Shown here one piece after another: positions 61,709 through 64,000 of a DNA stretch of 64,000 nucleotides. Location: the NCBI GenBank assembly GCA_035524595.1, contig DATKOP010000100.1, positions 1 through 64,000 on the forward strand. The letters run 5' to 3'. A model generated the notes under the pieces. The model was not told the origin of the DNA and did not search any database. It saw only the letters and a program-made list of their open reading frames with translations. The DNA is from CAIKZZ01 sp035524595. GTDB lineage: Bacteria > Pseudomonadota > Gammaproteobacteria > Steroidobacterales > Steroidobacteraceae. Each line of letters opens with the position of its first letter. Within the stretch, counting starts at the first letter, position 1. Both the position numbers and the translations under genes were made by a program.

Positions 61709-64000
61709 ATGCGCTCAGCGGTGAAGGTGGCGGTGATCGGCGGCGGCGTGGTGGGCGCGAGCGTGCTCTACCACCTGACCAAGGCGGGCTGGCGGGACGT
61801 GCTGCTGATCGAGCGCGCCGAGCTGACCTCCGGCTCCACCTGGCATGCCGCCGGCGGCATGCACACCGTCAACGGCGACCCGAACGTCGCCAAGCTGCAG
61901 CAGTACACGATCAACCTCTACAAGGAGATCGAGCGGATCTCGGGCCAGTCCTGCGGCGTGCACATCACCGGCGGCATCATGCTGGCCGGCACGCCCGAGC
62001 GCCTCGACTGGCTGAAGATGGCCAAGGCGCGCGGCCGCTACCTCGGCATGGACCTCGAGCTGATCTCGGTCGCCGAGGCCAAGAAGCTGTTCCCGCTGCT
62101 CGAGGAGCGGCACTTCGTCGGCGCGATGTACGACCCGATCGAGGGCCACGTCGATCCCTACGGCGTCACGCACGCCTACGCGAAGTCGGCGCAGGCCGGC
62201 GGCGCCGAGGTCGTCCGCCAGACGCGGGTGGTCGACTGCCGGGCGCGCGCCGACGGCAGCTGGGACGTGATCACCGACCACGGCAACGTGCACGCCGAGC
62301 ACGTCGTCAATGCCGGCGGCCTGTGGGCCCGCGAGGTCGGGCGGATGGTGGGCCTCGAGCTGCCGATCCTCGCGATGGAGCACCAGTACCTGATCACCGA
62401 GGACATCCCGGAGTTCCAGGGCCGGCCGGAGCAGCTGCACTGCATCGACTTCGAGGGCGAGATCTACATGCGCCAGGAGCGCGGCGGCATGCTGATGGGC
62501 ACCTACGAGCGCGCCGGCGTGCCGTGGTCGCCGCGCACGACGCCGTGGGACTTCGGCCAGGACCTCTTGCCGAACGACCTCGAGCGCATCGCACCGTCGC
62601 TGGAGGTGGGCTTCCGGCACTTCCCGCGGCTCGAGAGCGCCGGCATCAAGAAGATCGTCAACGGCCCCTTCACCTTCGCCCCCGACGGCAACCCGCTGGT
62701 GGGCCCGGTGCGCGGCCTCAGGAACTACTGGGTGGCCTGCGGCGTCATGGCTGGTTTCAGCCAGGGGGGCGGCGTCGGGCTCGCGCTGTCGCGCTGGATG
62801 GTGGACGGCGACCCCGGCGCCGACATCTGGGGCATGGACGTCGCGCGCTACGGCGACTGGGCGACGCTCGCCTACACCAACGCCAAGGTGCGCGAGAACT
62901 ACTCGCGGCGCTTCCGGATCCGCTTCCCGAACGAGGAGCTCGAGGCGGCGCGGCCGCTCAGGACCACGCCGATCTACGACCGGCTGACGGCGGACAATGC
63001 GGTCTGGGGCGACTACTGCGGCCTCGAGCATGCGCTCTGGTTCGCGCCGCCCGGCACGCCGCCGCGCGAGGACATCACCTTCCGCCGCTCCAACGCCCAC
63101 GCCCACGTCGCCGCCGAGTGCCGCGCGGTGCGCGAGTCGGCGGGGCTCCTCGAGATCTCGAACTACGGCAAGTTCGAGGTCACCGGTCCCGGCGCCGCCG
63201 CGTGGCTCGGGCGCGTCATGGCGAATCGCGTGCCGGCGCCGGGGCGCATGGTGCTCGCGCCGATGCTCAACGAGCGCGGCCGGCTGATCGGCGACTTCAC
63301 GGTCGCGCGACTCGCCGAGGAGCGCTTCTTCGTGGTCGGCACCTACGCCGCCGAGGTGTACTACCAGCGCTGGTTCGAGCGCACGCTGCCGCCCGCCGGC
63401 GTCACGGTGCGGCCCTGCGCGATGCAGTACGCGGGACTCTCGGTCGCCGGCCCGCGCTCGCGCGAGCTGCTGCAGACGCTGGTCGGCGAGGACCTGGCGA
63501 CGGCCGCGTTCCCGTTCATGTCGTTCCGCCGCGCCGACGTCGGCATGGTGCCCGCGTTCCTCGGCCGCGTGTCCTTCACCGGCGACCTCGGCTACGAGAT
63601 CTGGGTCACCAGCGACTACCTGCGCACGCTGCATGCGCTGCTGACCGAGGCCGGCAAGCCCTTCGGGCTGCGCCCCATCGGCGGGCGGGCGCTGCACTCG
63701 CTGCGGCTCGAGAAGAGCTTCGGCACCTGGGCGCGCGAGTTCCGGCCGATCTACGGCCCGTACGAGGCCGGCCTCGGCCGCTTCGTCGACCTCGAGAAGG
63801 GCGACTTCACCGGCCGCGCCGCGGCGCTCGCCGAGCGCGCGAGCGGCGGCGAGCGCCGCCTCGTGACGCTCGAGGTCGCGGCGCGCGACGCCGACGCGAT
63901 CGGCGACGAGCCGATCTACCACGACGGCCGGGTGGTCGGCTGGGTGACCTCCGGCGGCTACGGCCACAGCGTCGGCAAGTCGCTGGCGCTCGGCTACGTC
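61709..64000 (+). CDS. Dimethylglycine/sarcosine dehydrogenase-like flavoprotein with GcvT domain, copy 2 (cut by window edge)
   Basis: The first 764 codons of a paralog of the 804-residue protein at 12913; about 40 residues are outside the window. It has the FAD loop VAVIGGGVVGASVLYHL, His46 in SGSTWHAAGGMH at the covalent-flavin position, and a GcvT domain from about residue 470 (GLLEISNYGKFEVTG, later VSFTGDLGYEIW). ATG 61709 is preceded by GGGGATCGGT. It would oxidise an N-methyl amine and load the carbon on folate. Lying directly behind an MttB homolog, it repeats the pairing of MttB and DMGDH-like genes seen at the left end. Confidence 0.92.
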   Translation, partial: MRSAVKVAVIGGGVVGASVLYHLTKAGWRDVLLIERAELTSGSTWHAAGGMHTVNGDPNVAKLQQYTINLYKEIERISGQSCGVHITGGIMLAGTPERLDWLKMAKARGRYLGMDLELISVAEAKKLFPLLEERHFVGAMYDPIEGHVDPYGVTHAYAKSAQAGGAEVVRQTRVVDCRARADGSWDVITDHGNVHAEHVVNAGGLWAREVGRMVGLELPILAMEHQYLITEDIPEFQGRPEQLHCIDFEGEIYMRQERGGMLMGTYERAGVPWSPRTTPWDFGQDLLPNDLERIAPSLEVGFRHFPRLESAGIKKIVNGPFTFAPDGNPLVGPVRGLRNYWVACGVMAGFSQGGGVGLALSRWMVDGDPGADIWGMDVARYGDWATLAYTNAKVRENYSRRFRIRFPNEELEAARPLRTTPIYDRLTADNAVWGDYCGLEHALWFAPPGTPPREDITFRRSNAHAHVAAECRAVRESAGLLEISNYGKFEVTGPGAAAWLGRVMANRVPAPGRMVLAPMLNERGRLIGDFTVARLAEERFFVVGTYAAEVYYQRWFERTLPPAGVTVRPCAMQYAGLSVAGPRSRELLQTLVGEDLATAAFPFMSFRRADVGMVPAFLGRVSFTGDLGYEIWVTSDYLRTLHALLTEAGKPFGLRPIGGRALHSLRLEKSFGTWAREFRPIYGPYEAGLGRFVDLEKGDFTGRAAALAERASGGERRLVTLEVAARDADAIGDEPIYHDGRVVGWVTSGGYGHSVGKSLALGYV

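Overview
This is a very GC-rich stretch (clearly above 65 percent, not computed) that is almost fully coding, with Shine-Dalgarno starts, ATGA/GTGA stop-start overlaps and two large TonB-dependent receptors. That points to a Gram-negative proteobacterium. The receptor style resembles Steroidobacteraceae/Nevskiales-type gammaproteobacteria or sphingomonads, but nothing here fixes the taxon. I saw no rRNA, tRNA, CRISPR array, IS element or phage gene. The right edge cuts through a gene.

The theme is import and breakdown of quaternary and methylated amines (betaines, carnitine, methylarginine and probably ergothioneine-like compounds).

Left part (0.6-17 kb): a TonB receptor, a TPR-sulfotransferase, an MttB-type methyltransferase homolog coupled to a PhnD-like binding protein, a fatty-acid desaturase, a complete OsmF/YehYXW betaine-type ABC importer, a covalent-FAD dimethylglycine-dehydrogenase-like protein with a GcvT tail, and an apparently exported histidine/phenylalanine ammonia-lyase homolog that lacks the Ala-Ser-Gly needed to make the MIO cofactor. 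The last is the pattern expected of a lyase that eliminates trimethylamine (ergothionase-like).

17-28.7 kb: a minus-strand set (spinster-type MFS carrier, ALDH, enolase-superfamily protein, Fe/2OG oxygenase), a 3-hydroxyisobutyrate-dehydrogenase-like enzyme, a GcvA-type LysR regulator, a choline-dehydrogenase-like GMC oxidase, an HD-domain protein that may be a diiron oxygenase, and two polyamine-type ABC permeases.

28.7-44 kb: a TetR/BetI repressor fused to a whole, catalytically degenerate Rieske oxygenase alpha subunit, overlapping an ALDH; two intact Rieske N-demethylase-type oxygenases; and a long operon of a class III aminotransferase, two tandem CrtI-like flavoproteins, a GcvT/DmdA-like protein, the PotA-type ATPase that probably serves the distant permeases, and a second TonB receptor. 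No solute-binding protein or Rieske reductase is present.

44-52 kb: an AruH/AruI-like aminotransferase-decarboxylase pair diverges, over an AT-rich palindrome, from a carnitine/methylarginine operon: dehydrocarnitine-cleaving BKACE (CdhC), betainyl-CoA thioesterase (CdhB), NDP-forming acyl-CoA synthetase, CaiD hydratase and dimethylarginine dimethylaminohydrolase.

52-64 kb: an MFS protein, a beta-lactamase-fold hydrolase, an alcohol dehydrogenase-ALDH-enolase operon opposite a LysR regulator, then a second MttB homolog followed by a second DMGDH-like flavoprotein, mirroring the left end. A plausible reading is that N-methyl groups are removed by Rieske oxygenases, flavoproteins and MttB homologs and passed to folate by the GcvT domains, while aldehydes and CoA esters from the carbon backbones are oxidised by the ALDHs and the carnitine arm. 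Functions are assigned from motifs and remembered family sequences; no database search was possible.
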